From: Prevotella sp.
GTDB taxonomy: Bacteria > Bacteroidota > Bacteroidia > Bacteroidales > Bacteroidaceae
Length of the DNA: 64,000 nt
NCBI GenBank assembly: GCA_017619755.1
Contig: JAFZRU010000036.1
Coordinates: 1-64,000, forward strand
Direction: 5' to 3'
In this document: positions 27,475 through 36,283 of the stretch, in pieces
Layout of the letters: each line of letters opens with the position of its first letter
How positions within the stretch are numbered: position 1 is the first letter of the stretch
Notes under the pieces: generated by a model
Databases searched by the model: none
What the model saw: only the letters and a program-made list of their open reading frames with translations
Told to the model about the DNA's origin: nothing
Made by a program: the position numbers and the translations under genes

Positions 27475-29400
27475 ATGAAGAAGTTTCCCATCATCCTTGT
27501 AGCCCTCATGGCCCTTTTCACCTTCGTCGCCTGCGTGGACAACGACGACGACGTGCCCATGAACTACTACCAGTCGAAGAAAGTCACTGCGGCAGGGTTC
27601 CTGGAGGAAAACAGCGAGCAGTTCAGCGAGTTCATCGCCATACTCAAGCGCACACCCTATTTCTCCATGCTCTCCACGTATGGCACCTACACCCTTTTCG
27701 CCCCCAACAACGACGCCATCAGCCGCTACCTGCAACGTGCCGGCTATGGCAACGTGGACAACATCCCCACGGAGACGTGCGACACCCTCGCACGCACCCA
27801 CATCATCAAGAAAGGGGCGTTCTTCACCACCGACATCGGCGAGGGAGCACTCCCGGAGCTCAACATGGACGACGCCTACATCGTGCTCTCCAGCGACTCC
27901 GACGTGACCAACCACAACGCCTTGGTGTATTACATCAACAAGAACTCGAAGATGATCGACTACAACGACTCCGTGACCAACGGCGTCGTCCACGTCCTCG
28001 ACAACGTCATCTCGTCGAGCAGCCTGCTCCTCCCCGACAAAATCGCCGAGGACCCGGCCCTCACCATCTTCTCGCAAGCCCTCTCGCTCACCGGCATGTG
28101 CGACTCCTTGGTCAACTACATCGACGAGACCTACAGTTGCAGCGAGGACTCCGTGCATGAAGGCGTGATGGTGCGATGCACCTCCGGCTCCGCGCTCTAC
28201 ACCCGTTCCTTCTGGCCGGAGAAGCGCTATTTCAAATATACCGCCTTCGTGGAGCCAGACTCCGTGTATAAAACCCACGGCATCAACAACCTCGACGACC
28301 TCAAGGCATACGCCAAGCGCGTGTATGACGAGACCTTCCCCGAGGACGCCGGCCTCTACGACGACGATTTCAAGAACCGGAAGAACCCCCTCAACCGCTT
28401 TGTGAGCTACCACCTCCTGCCACGCATCGGCCAGTACAACAGCTGGGTGATGTCAGGCGAACTCAGGGAGCACTGCTGGTACACCTCGCTGAGCGACCCC
28501 GAGGAGTTTTATGAGACCATGTGCCCCGGCACGATGATGCGCTTCGCTGGTCCTCCCGCCGGTCTCTTCATCAACCGCAAGGGCCTGCAGAACAGGTACA
28601 CCGTCAGGGGTGTGAAAGTTCTCTCGCCCTCCGAGTCAGGCTCCACCGACCAGAACGCCCTCAACGGCGTCTATCACTACCTCGACGACATCCTGGCCTA
28701 CACCCCGCAGGTGCGCGACGTGGTGCTCAACTGCCGCATCCGCATCGACGCCACCGTGCTCAGCCCCGACTTCATGAACTGCAACGGCCGCGGCCGCTAC
28801 GGCGAGGACATCCTCACGGGCTTCAAGAACAAGTACATCACCGACTGGAAGGTGAGCGACGAGACCTACGTGGGCGTGCATAGCGACGTGGGCTATTGGA
28901 ACTCCTACCAGGCCAACGCCGTGTGTATCAGCGGCGTGTTCGACGTGGCGTTCAAACTCCTTCCCGTGCCTTCCGGCACCTACGAGATCCGCCTCGGCTA
29001 CACCGTGGGCGAGGAGCGCGGCGTGGTGCAGGTCTATCTGAACAATGAGCCGTGCGGCATTCCCGTGGACCTCCGCGTCTATGGCCCCGACCCCAACATC
29101 GGCTGGGTGGAGGACACCGACGACGAAGAGGAGAACACGGCCAACGACAAGGCCATGCACAACAGAGGCTACATGAAGGGCATGGACAGCTACCGCCCAT
29201 GGGATGCCGACAACCCCCTTCGCGGCAACAACTGGAACCTGCGCCGCGTGCTTGCCACGCAGTATCTTGACTCCAACAAGACCTACTACCTTCGCTTCCG
29301 CCAAGTGCTCGACGACCCCGACCGCTACTGGTCGTTCGACTACATCGAGCTTTGCCCCAAGAGCGTCTATGGAAGCCCGGAGGGAGAGGATACCCATTAA
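27475..29400 (+). CDS. Fasciclin-domain lipoprotein with C-terminal beta-sandwich domain
   Basis: Lipoprotein of 641 residues (645 if ATG 27463 is used) with lipobox FVAC. Two FAS1-like units are seen: YFSMLSTYGTYTLFAPNNDAI (near residue 65, longer motif abbreviated by position) and a second, less typical one between about 195 and 400. The last 240 residues form a different beta-rich domain (VPSGTYEIRLGYTVGEERGVVQVYLN) of the kind found in carbohydrate-binding modules. The strongly acidic insertion WVEDTDDEEEN may be a calcium site. The gene is 27 bp after the SusD-like gene. A role in surface substrate capture is inferred from context. Confidence 0.82.
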   Translation: MKKFPIILVALMALFTFVACVDNDDDVPMNYYQSKKVTAAGFLEENSEQFSEFIAILKRTPYFSMLSTYGTYTLFAPNNDAISRYLQRAGYGNVDNIPTETCDTLARTHIIKKGAFFTTDIGEGALPELNMDDAYIVLSSDSDVTNHNALVYYINKNSKMIDYNDSVTNGVVHVLDNVISSSSLLLPDKIAEDPALTIFSQALSLTGMCDSLVNYIDETYSCSEDSVHEGVMVRCTSGSALYTRSFWPEKRYFKYTAFVEPDSVYKTHGINNLDDLKAYAKRVYDETFPEDAGLYDDDFKNRKNPLNRFVSYHLLPRIGQYNSWVMSGELREHCWYTSLSDPEEFYETMCPGTMMRFAGPPAGLFINRKGLQNRYTVRGVKVLSPSESGSTDQNALNGVYHYLDDILAYTPQVRDVVLNCRIRIDATVLSPDFMNCNGRGRYGEDILTGFKNKYITDWKVSDETYVGVHSDVGYWNSYQANAVCISGVFDVAFKLLPVPSGTYEIRLGYTVGEERGVVQVYLNNEPCGIPVDLRVYGPDPNIGWVEDTDDEEENTANDKAMHNRGYMKGMDSYRPWDADNPLRGNNWNLRRVLATQYLDSNKTYYLRFRQVLDDPDRYWSFDYIELCPKSVYGSPEGEDTH

Positions 29401-29429
29401 TATACATCAGTCATAAACAGCCAACAACA

Positions 29430-31106
29430 ATGATGATGAATCCAAAACATATCATTTGCGCCATCTGCGCCACCTGCTGCCTGTATGGTTGCTCCGAATG
29501 GGACGACCACTACGAGAACAGCGACATGGGCGGCTCCACCGCCACGCTCTGGCAGCAGCTAAAGGAAAACCCGCAACTGAGCGACTTCTGCCAAGTGCTT
29601 GAGCAGACCAAAGTCTTCAGGATGCACAAGAAGACGCCGGTGAGCTACGCCGACCTTCTCAACGCCGGGCAGTCATTCACCGTGGTGGCTCCCGTCAACG
29701 GCTCCTTCAACCGCGACTCACTGCTCAACCTGGTGCAGACCAACCAGGGCGACTCCGTGGTGGAGCACACCTTCGTGCTCAACCACCTCGCACGCTCCCT
29801 CAACTCCGTCTCCACGCAGACCAACACGATGCTCCTTCTCAACTCGAAGCACGTGACCATCGGTCCGGAAGGCATCGAGGGCGTGCGTGTCACCGCCCCC
29901 AACAACCATGCCAAGAACGGCGTGATGCATGTCACGGAGCGGCCGCTACCTTATCGCTACAGCATCTATGAAATGCTCTGCGACAACCCCACCCTCTCGC
30001 TCATCGGCGCCAATCTCCGACAGTATGAGGAGGACTATTTCGACGCCGACAACTCCGTATCGAGCGGCATCGTGGAAGGCGTGCCCATCTACGTGGACTC
30101 CGTGGTCATCGAGCGCAACCGCATCCTCCAGCGCATAGGCTACATCGACTCCGAGGACTCCACCTACTTCATGGTGGCACCCACCAACGAGGGATGGCTG
30201 AAGGCATGGGACGTGGCCAACAAGTATTTCGTCTATGACCAGAGCGTCCAGAAGCGCGACTCCATCCAGCAGTACTGGACCAACCGCGCCCTCCTCGACG
30301 ACGCCATCTACAACAAGACCGACCAGAAATCCATCACCGACTCCCTCATCTCCGTGCAATACACGCGCACCACGCCCGAATACCACGTCTTCTACAGGCC
30401 CTTCGAGGCCGGCGGCGTGCTTGCCGGAACCCTTCCGGCAGAGTGCAGCAACGGCATCTTGTACGTCGCCCCGCAGTGGCCCTTCACCCCTGAGAACACC
30501 TTCTTCAAGGAGATTTGGAGCGAGGCCGAAAGCACCCACCTCATCACCGCCGAGAAGGACTGCATCTACAGCGTGAGGCACGTGGCGGGCGACAGCATCT
30601 CCAAGGGCAGCTACCTCGACGTGATGCCACGCACCTCCACCTCCAACTGGGAACTCACCTACCGCGTGAACAACACCCTGAGCGGTGACTACGACATCTG
30701 CGCCATCGTCCTCCCCCGCACCATCGACAACCCCGGAGCCACTGGCTTGAAGCCCTGCAAGTTCAAGGCCACCATCAACTACGTGGACACCCTCGGCAAC
30801 AACCAGACCTTCAACTGCGGCAACACGCAGTTCAAGAGCGACCCGGAGCACGTGGACACCATCGTGGTGGCGGAGAATTTCCATTTCCCGGCCTGCAACT
30901 ACGACCAGAACGACATCAAGGTCTCCATCAGGCTGCAATGCTCCATCACCGCGAGGGAGACATCCTCCTACTCGCGTGAGATGTACCTCGACTGCATCTA
31001 CCTAAGGCCCAGGCCGCTCTCCTCCAACCAGGAGGAAGGAAGCGCCAACCGTTCCTGGACGGGAACCGTGGCAAGCTATTCACCCTCTAAATCCGAACAA
31101 CCATGA
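29430..31106 (+). CDS. Fasciclin-domain lipoprotein, third in locus
   Basis: Lipoprotein of 558 residues starting MMMNPKHIICAICATC, with lipobox-like YGCSEW. A start further upstream at 29352 would overlap the preceding gene and bury the signal peptide. The first FAS1 unit (about 35-190) contains SFTVVAPVNGSFNRDSLLN; a second, diverged unit (about 200-380) contains TYFMVAPTNEGW. The C-terminal 170 residues form a beta-rich domain (NWELTYRVNNTLSGDYDICA). The stop codon overlaps the second susC-like start as ATGA, so the two are translationally coupled. Confidence 0.82.
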   Translation: MMMNPKHIICAICATCCLYGCSEWDDHYENSDMGGSTATLWQQLKENPQLSDFCQVLEQTKVFRMHKKTPVSYADLLNAGQSFTVVAPVNGSFNRDSLLNLVQTNQGDSVVEHTFVLNHLARSLNSVSTQTNTMLLLNSKHVTIGPEGIEGVRVTAPNNHAKNGVMHVTERPLPYRYSIYEMLCDNPTLSLIGANLRQYEEDYFDADNSVSSGIVEGVPIYVDSVVIERNRILQRIGYIDSEDSTYFMVAPTNEGWLKAWDVANKYFVYDQSVQKRDSIQQYWTNRALLDDAIYNKTDQKSITDSLISVQYTRTTPEYHVFYRPFEAGGVLAGTLPAECSNGILYVAPQWPFTPENTFFKEIWSEAESTHLITAEKDCIYSVRHVAGDSISKGSYLDVMPRTSTSNWELTYRVNNTLSGDYDICAIVLPRTIDNPGATGLKPCKFKATINYVDTLGNNQTFNCGNTQFKSDPEHVDTIVVAENFHFPACNYDQNDIKVSIRLQCSITARETSSYSREMYLDCIYLRPRPLSSNQEEGSANRSWTGTVASYSPSKSEQP

Positions 31107-34100
31107 GAAAGCTTATATTCTTCGCTTTGTGGATGGCTGCGGCCTCGGTGGCAGCACAAGACATGAAAGAGGTCACAGGACAGGTGGTTGACGCCGCCAC
31201 GGGCAAACCCCTCGCCGGCGTCATCGTCCAGGCGTATGGCGATGCCCGCTACTCCGCCCTGACCGACGAGACTGGCACCTACAAGCTGAAAACGCCCGAC
31301 TACACCCGCTCCCTCATCATGCGCGTCGATGGCTACAACATCGAGCAATGCGCCATCAGCAAGGGCGTGGCCAACGGGCATCTCTACCAGGACAATTTCG
31401 CTGCTGAGTACAAGAGCTCCACGACGGCCAACAGCACCTCCGAAGCCAACGTCTTCGACAACACCTCGGAGGTGAGCATCGACCCGCTCGTGGCACAGCA
31501 GTTGGCCGCCGACGTCAGGCCCACCTCCATGGGCGGCCTCACCGGCATCGGCAACCGCATGCTCATAGAGGGCATCAACTCCCTCCACGCCAACGCCCAG
31601 CCGCTCATCGTCATCGACGGCGTCGTCATGGACATGCAGTACAACCGCCAAATGCTGCACCAAGGCTACTACAACAACATGCTGGCCAACATCAACACCA
31701 ACGACATCGAGCGCGTCACCGTCCTGAAAAACGGAACCGCCCTCTATGGTGCCAAGGCTGCCGACGGCGTCATCCTCATCCAGACCAAGCGCAACAAGAG
31801 CATGGCCACGAAGATAGACGTCACCATCAACGGCAGATATGAGCTCGTCCCGAAGCTTCCCACAATGATGAACGCCGAGGACTACCGCCTCTACACCACC
31901 GAGCTGCTTGCCGGAAAGACAAAGAGCATGGGTTCGATGAAATACCTCAACAACGACCCCAACTACTTCTACTACAAGCAGTACCACAACGAGACCGACT
32001 GGACGAAAGAGGTGTATGAGAACGCCTTCTCGCAAAACTACGGCATCAACGTGCAGGGTGGTGACAACGTGGCCTCCTACAACCTCTCCGTGGGCTACTC
32101 CTTGGCCAACAGCACGCTGCGAAAGAACGACTTCTCGCGCTTCAACATGCGCCTCAACTCCGACATCGAGGTGTTCAGAGGGCTGATGGTGCGTTTCGAC
32201 GCCTCCTACAGCGACGTGGACCGCAGTCTCACCGACGACGGCGCACCAGTCAATCCGCTTGAAGGTGTCATCACCTCCCCCGGCTTCCTCGGCTTGGCCA
32301 AGTCACCCTTCCTCTCCCCCTACGCCTACGACATGAACGGCAACCCGAGCCATTACCTGGCAGATGCCGACGACTACCTCGAGGGAATGTTCCAAGGCAA
32401 AGGCCGTCTGGCCAACCCCACGAGCATCCTCAAGAATGGCGACGGCAGCAACCGCAACTCCTACGGCTCGCGCCTCATCATGTTCGCCGTCACACCCACC
32501 TACCGCTTCAACAGGCACTTCACCGTGGGTGAGCATTTCTCCCTCGGCTTGGTCAACACCAACGAGAACTACTACCTCCCCATCCAGGGCGTGCCTACGT
32601 TCACCGTGAAGGGTCTCGACGAGGGTGCCACGCTGCAGAACATCGTGCAGAGCGCTGCCGCCCGCCAGACCTCCATCCAGAGTGACACCTACGCCAACTG
32701 GAACAACCGCTACGGCGCCCACCGTATCGACTTCCGAGGCGGCGTGAGGTACATCACCAGCGAGTTCAAATCTACCTCGCAGATGGGTTACAACACCGGC
32801 AACGACAAGACCCCCAACATGAGCAACTCCCTGCAATTCAAGGACACCGGTGGCGCCGATGACAAAACGAAGGAGGTCTCATGGTATGGCATCGCCGACT
32901 ACAACTACGCCGAGCGGTTCTACTTCAACGGAGGTCTCTCCATGCACACCTCCTCGCGCATCGGCGACGATGCCGACGGCCTGAAGCTCGCCGGAGTGGT
33001 GTGGGGACTCTTCCCAAGCGCAGAGGTCGCGTGGGTGCTCTCCAACGAGAATTTCCTCGCCGGTGCCAAGTGGCTCAACTACCTGCGCCTGAACGCCGGC
33101 TTCGACATCACGGGCAACGATGACATCGACTACACCGCCTCCAGGAGTTATTTCGTCTCCAACCTCATGCTCAACAGCCAAGTCACCGGCCTCTCCATCG
33201 GCAACATCGGCAACACGCAACTGAAGTGGGAGACCACCCGCAGGATTACCGCAGGACTGGAAGCCAACTTCCTCAACAACCGCCTCAACCTCCGTGCCAA
33301 CATCTTCAAGAGCTGGACCGACAACCTCCTCGCCCTCAAGCAACTGGCATGGACCAGCGGTCTGCAGGAGAACTGGACCAACGACGGCAAGTTGGAGAAC
33401 AACGGCTTCGACGTCAGCCTCACCGCCAAGGTGCTCGCCTTGCGCAACTTCCAGTGGGAAATCGGCCTCTCCGCCGGCCATTACTCCAACGAGGTGACCG
33501 CCCTTCCCGACGGCCGCGCCTTTGAGACCAATGTCTATGGCGCCAACGTGCTCACCAAGGTGGGCCACCCCGTGGGCGTGTTCTACGGATGGAAGACGAA
33601 GGGTGTCTATGCCACTACCGGCGAAGCCAGTTCCGACGGCAACTACGTGGTGACCACCAACGGCGACCGCGCCTACTTCCAAGCCGGCGACATGCGCTTT
33701 GCCGACCTTGACAACAACCATGTCATCGACAACGCCGACCGCTGCATCATCGGCGACCCCAATCCCGACCTCTATGGAAACATCTTCACCAAGCTGTCGT
33801 GGAAGCGCTTCTCCCTCTCAGCGGTGTTCAACTACTCCATGGGCAACGACGTTTACAACTACCAACGCTCCTTGTTGGAGGGCGGCAGCCTCTTCCTCAA
33901 CCAGACGACGGCGATGAACAACCGTTGGAACACGGAAGGCCAGGTCACCAGCATCCCACGTGTGAGCTACACCGACCCCTTGGGCAACGCCCGTTTCAGC
34001 GACCGCTGGATAGAGGATGGCAGCTACCTGCGCCTCAGTTCGCTCACCCTGAGCTACCATCTGCCCATCATCAGCACCTACCTGCAGGGTATCACCTTCT

Positions 34101-34252
34101 GGGGCAACGCCTCCAACCTCTTCACCCTCACCAAATATCTTGGAAGCGACCCCGACCGCGCCCTGCCCGGCAGCATCCTCTCCCAGGGTGTTGACATGGG
34201 ACAGCTCGCCCCCGGACGCACCTTCTCCCTTGGCGTAAACATCAACCTCTAA
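31103..34252 (+). CDS. SusC/RagA-family TonB-linked outer-membrane transporter (second pair)
   Basis: Transporter of 1049 residues with a short signal peptide (MRKLIFFALWMAAASVAAQ), a carboxypeptidase-regulatory-like domain (VTGQVVDAATGKPLAGVIV), and a plug with LTGIGNRMLIEGINSLHA, PLIVIDGVVMD and DIERVTVLKNGTALYGAKAADGVI. The beta-barrel ends TFSLGVNINL. It is clearly diverged from the first SusC in this locus (for example ISGTVNDSYG against VTGQVVDAATG), so the two pairs are unlikely to be a recent tandem duplication and may take up different parts of one substrate. It is coupled to the FAS1 gene upstream by a 4-base overlap. Confidence 0.94.
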   Translation: MRKLIFFALWMAAASVAAQDMKEVTGQVVDAATGKPLAGVIVQAYGDARYSALTDETGTYKLKTPDYTRSLIMRVDGYNIEQCAISKGVANGHLYQDNFAAEYKSSTTANSTSEANVFDNTSEVSIDPLVAQQLAADVRPTSMGGLTGIGNRMLIEGINSLHANAQPLIVIDGVVMDMQYNRQMLHQGYYNNMLANINTNDIERVTVLKNGTALYGAKAADGVILIQTKRNKSMATKIDVTINGRYELVPKLPTMMNAEDYRLYTTELLAGKTKSMGSMKYLNNDPNYFYYKQYHNETDWTKEVYENAFSQNYGINVQGGDNVASYNLSVGYSLANSTLRKNDFSRFNMRLNSDIEVFRGLMVRFDASYSDVDRSLTDDGAPVNPLEGVITSPGFLGLAKSPFLSPYAYDMNGNPSHYLADADDYLEGMFQGKGRLANPTSILKNGDGSNRNSYGSRLIMFAVTPTYRFNRHFTVGEHFSLGLVNTNENYYLPIQGVPTFTVKGLDEGATLQNIVQSAAARQTSIQSDTYANWNNRYGAHRIDFRGGVRYITSEFKSTSQMGYNTGNDKTPNMSNSLQFKDTGGADDKTKEVSWYGIADYNYAERFYFNGGLSMHTSSRIGDDADGLKLAGVVWGLFPSAEVAWVLSNENFLAGAKWLNYLRLNAGFDITGNDDIDYTASRSYFVSNLMLNSQVTGLSIGNIGNTQLKWETTRRITAGLEANFLNNRLNLRANIFKSWTDNLLALKQLAWTSGLQENWTNDGKLENNGFDVSLTAKVLALRNFQWEIGLSAGHYSNEVTALPDGRAFETNVYGANVLTKVGHPVGVFYGWKTKGVYATTGEASSDGNYVVTTNGDRAYFQAGDMRFADLDNNHVIDNADRCIIGDPNPDLYGNIFTKLSWKRFSLSAVFNYSMGNDVYNYQRSLLEGGSLFLNQTTAMNNRWNTEGQVTSIPRVSYTDPLGNARFSDRWIEDGSYLRLSSLTLSYHLPIISTYLQGITFWGNASNLFTLTKYLGSDPDRALPGSILSQGVDMGQLAPGRTFSLGVNINL

Positions 34253-34265
34253 AGCACAACGCAAC

Positions 34266-35966
34266 ATGAAATACATTTATCAATTCATTTCAGTCATCTG
34301 CCTCACTGCCGCGCTTTCCGCTTGCGCGGACATGATGGACACCGACTCCGAGCTTGTGGAGTTTGAGAAGGACAACACGCTCAACCATCCCACCGACTCC
34401 GTGTATAGCGTGATGGGCATCATATCCAAGTTGCAGGTCGTCGCCGACCGCATCGTGCTGCTCGGCGAGGTGCGTGGCGACCTCATGACCACCACCGAAG
34501 CCGCCTCCTCCGACCTGAAGCGCCTCGCATCCTTCGACATAGGAGCGGACAATGTTTACAACAAGGTGAGCGACTACTATGCCGTCATCAACAACTGCAA
34601 CTATTTCATCGCACACGTGGACACCGCCATGCAGCGGCGTGGCCGCAACATCTTCATGGGCGAGTATGCCGCCGTGAAGGCCTTCAGGGCTTGGACCTAC
34701 CTCCAACTCGCCAAGGCATACGGCAACGTGCCATTGGTGCTCGACCCCGTGATGACGGAGCAGGACGCCAAGAAGGAGATGAACAAGAGCCGCAGCGGCA
34801 TTGTTGACATCTGCAACTATTTCATCGACGACATCCGTCCCTACGCCCTGACCGAGCTGCCGCGATACGGTGTCATCAACGACTTGTCCTCCTCCAACTT
34901 CTTCATCCCCGTCCGCCCGCTTCTTGGCGACCTTTGCCTGTGGGCCGGTCGTTACAAGGAGGCCGCAGAGTGGTATCACAGCTACCTCAACGACAAGGAC
35001 GACCCCATGCCCATGAACGCATCGGCGCGAACCACCTGGCCCGAAAACGCCACGGAGTTCAACCTCACTTCGCCGGTGAGAGGTTACAATGTCACCAGCA
35101 CGGCAGAGACCGTCAGCTTCATCCCCATGGAAGACAGGGTGTTCGACGGAGTGGTCAGCGACCTTGGCAACATCTACCAATCCACCCGTGAGAACAACTA
35201 CTATTACCAGCTCACCCCCTCTCCGGCGATGCTCAACCTCTCTGCCAACCAGACCTACTGCATAGAGTTCAAGAGCGACACCCAGACCGACACCATCTAT
35301 GTGCCAAAGGTGGGGCTGATGCGCGACATCATGGCCGGCGACCTCAGACTCTACTCCAACTACTCACAGTCGTCGAGAGGCGGACAAGACGAGTATTCAG
35401 AGTACTCCTCCATCATGCAGACCATCGACAAGGTGACATCGTTGTGGGTGGCCACCTACCGGCTGAACATGATCTACCTGCGCTACGCCGAGGCTCTCAA
35501 CCGCAGCGGACTGCCGCAGTCGGCATTCGCCGTGCTGAAATACGGCCTCTGCCCGGAGAACATCGTGGCCTACGTGGATAGCACCGAGCAAGCCCAGGCC
35601 GGCGACCTCATCTCCTTCGACGGCAACATCTTCACCCGCTCCACCGTCATCGGCATCCACTCCGTCGGCTCGGGGGATTCCCAGGCCAACGCCTTCTACA
35701 CCCTGCCCATGCCCAACGCTCCTTTGGCCACTCGCCAGGACAGCGTGGCATACCAAATCCCCTTGGTGGAAGACATGATCATCGACGAGATGGCCTTGGA
35801 GGGAGCCTTTGAAGGCTACCGCTTCTACGACCTCATGCGCGTGGCCCTGCGCCGCAACGCCCCGGAATACTTGGCTGACGCCGTGGCACGTCGCGGCGGC
35901 TTCATCGACGAAGGCCTCAAAGCCCTCCTCATGGACAAGAACAACTGGTATCTCCCCCTGAAATGA
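34266..35966 (+). CDS. SusD/RagB-family surface lipoprotein (second pair)
   Basis: Lipoprotein of 566 residues with lipobox LSAC near residue 20, partner of the SusC-like gene 13 bp upstream. SusD-type helices are recognisable (YAAVKAFRAWTYLQLAKAYGN; ILRYAEALNR-like MIYLRYAEALNRSGLP) and the C-terminal motif MALEGAFEGYRFYDLMRVALRR is intact. Its N-terminus lacks the usual DxxP word of the first SusD, so it belongs to a more divergent branch. It is the last gene of the seven-gene locus and is followed by a GC-rich hairpin at 35980-36001. Confidence 0.9.
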   Translation: MKYIYQFISVICLTAALSACADMMDTDSELVEFEKDNTLNHPTDSVYSVMGIISKLQVVADRIVLLGEVRGDLMTTTEAASSDLKRLASFDIGADNVYNKVSDYYAVINNCNYFIAHVDTAMQRRGRNIFMGEYAAVKAFRAWTYLQLAKAYGNVPLVLDPVMTEQDAKKEMNKSRSGIVDICNYFIDDIRPYALTELPRYGVINDLSSSNFFIPVRPLLGDLCLWAGRYKEAAEWYHSYLNDKDDPMPMNASARTTWPENATEFNLTSPVRGYNVTSTAETVSFIPMEDRVFDGVVSDLGNIYQSTRENNYYYQLTPSPAMLNLSANQTYCIEFKSDTQTDTIYVPKVGLMRDIMAGDLRLYSNYSQSSRGGQDEYSEYSSIMQTIDKVTSLWVATYRLNMIYLRYAEALNRSGLPQSAFAVLKYGLCPENIVAYVDSTEQAQAGDLISFDGNIFTRSTVIGIHSVGSGDSQANAFYTLPMPNAPLATRQDSVAYQIPLVEDMIIDEMALEGAFEGYRFYDLMRVALRRNAPEYLADAVARRGGFIDEGLKALLMDKNNWYLPLK

Positions 35967-35979
35967 CAATGACATCGTC

Positions 35980-36001
35980 GCCGGCCACTCCCGTGGCCGG
36001 C
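35980..36001 (+). terminator. GC-rich hairpin at the end of the SusCD locus
   Basis: Perfect 9-bp stem GCCGGCCAC/GTGGCCGGC with a TCCC loop, 14 bases after the SusD stop. There is no T-run, so either factor-independent termination is weak here or the structure protects the mRNA 3' end. Confidence 0.5.
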
Positions 36002-36020
36002 AACAATTGTCACAGCTTTT

Positions 36021-36126
36021 CGGAATAACGTCATCCCGTCATAACGTTATAACGTCCTTTCGGAATAACGGAATCCCGTTATCCCGAAATCCCGAAACAA
36101 CAAAATCCCGTGACAACGGAATAACG
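36021..36126. repeat. Cluster of CGGAATAACG / ATCCCG short repeats
   Basis: CGGAATAACG occurs exactly at 36021-36030, 36061-36070 and 36117-36126. In between lie the perfect palindrome ATAACGTTAT (36041-36050) and several ATCCCG words. The block fills the first half of the 317-bp gap before the next gene; the second half is AT-rich with no consensus promoter found. Confidence 0.6.
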
Positions 36127-36283
36127 CCCTCCCACGATTTCGTGACAATCCATCACTTTGTTATCTGAAAAGAACTATCGGTTACAAATGGAAAGGTGAT
36201 TTTGTATTATTATTATTTATTTTGCAAGCAAATTTCACGATAAACATCTCTATAACTAAATTTTTTAACCAAACCTTTTAATT

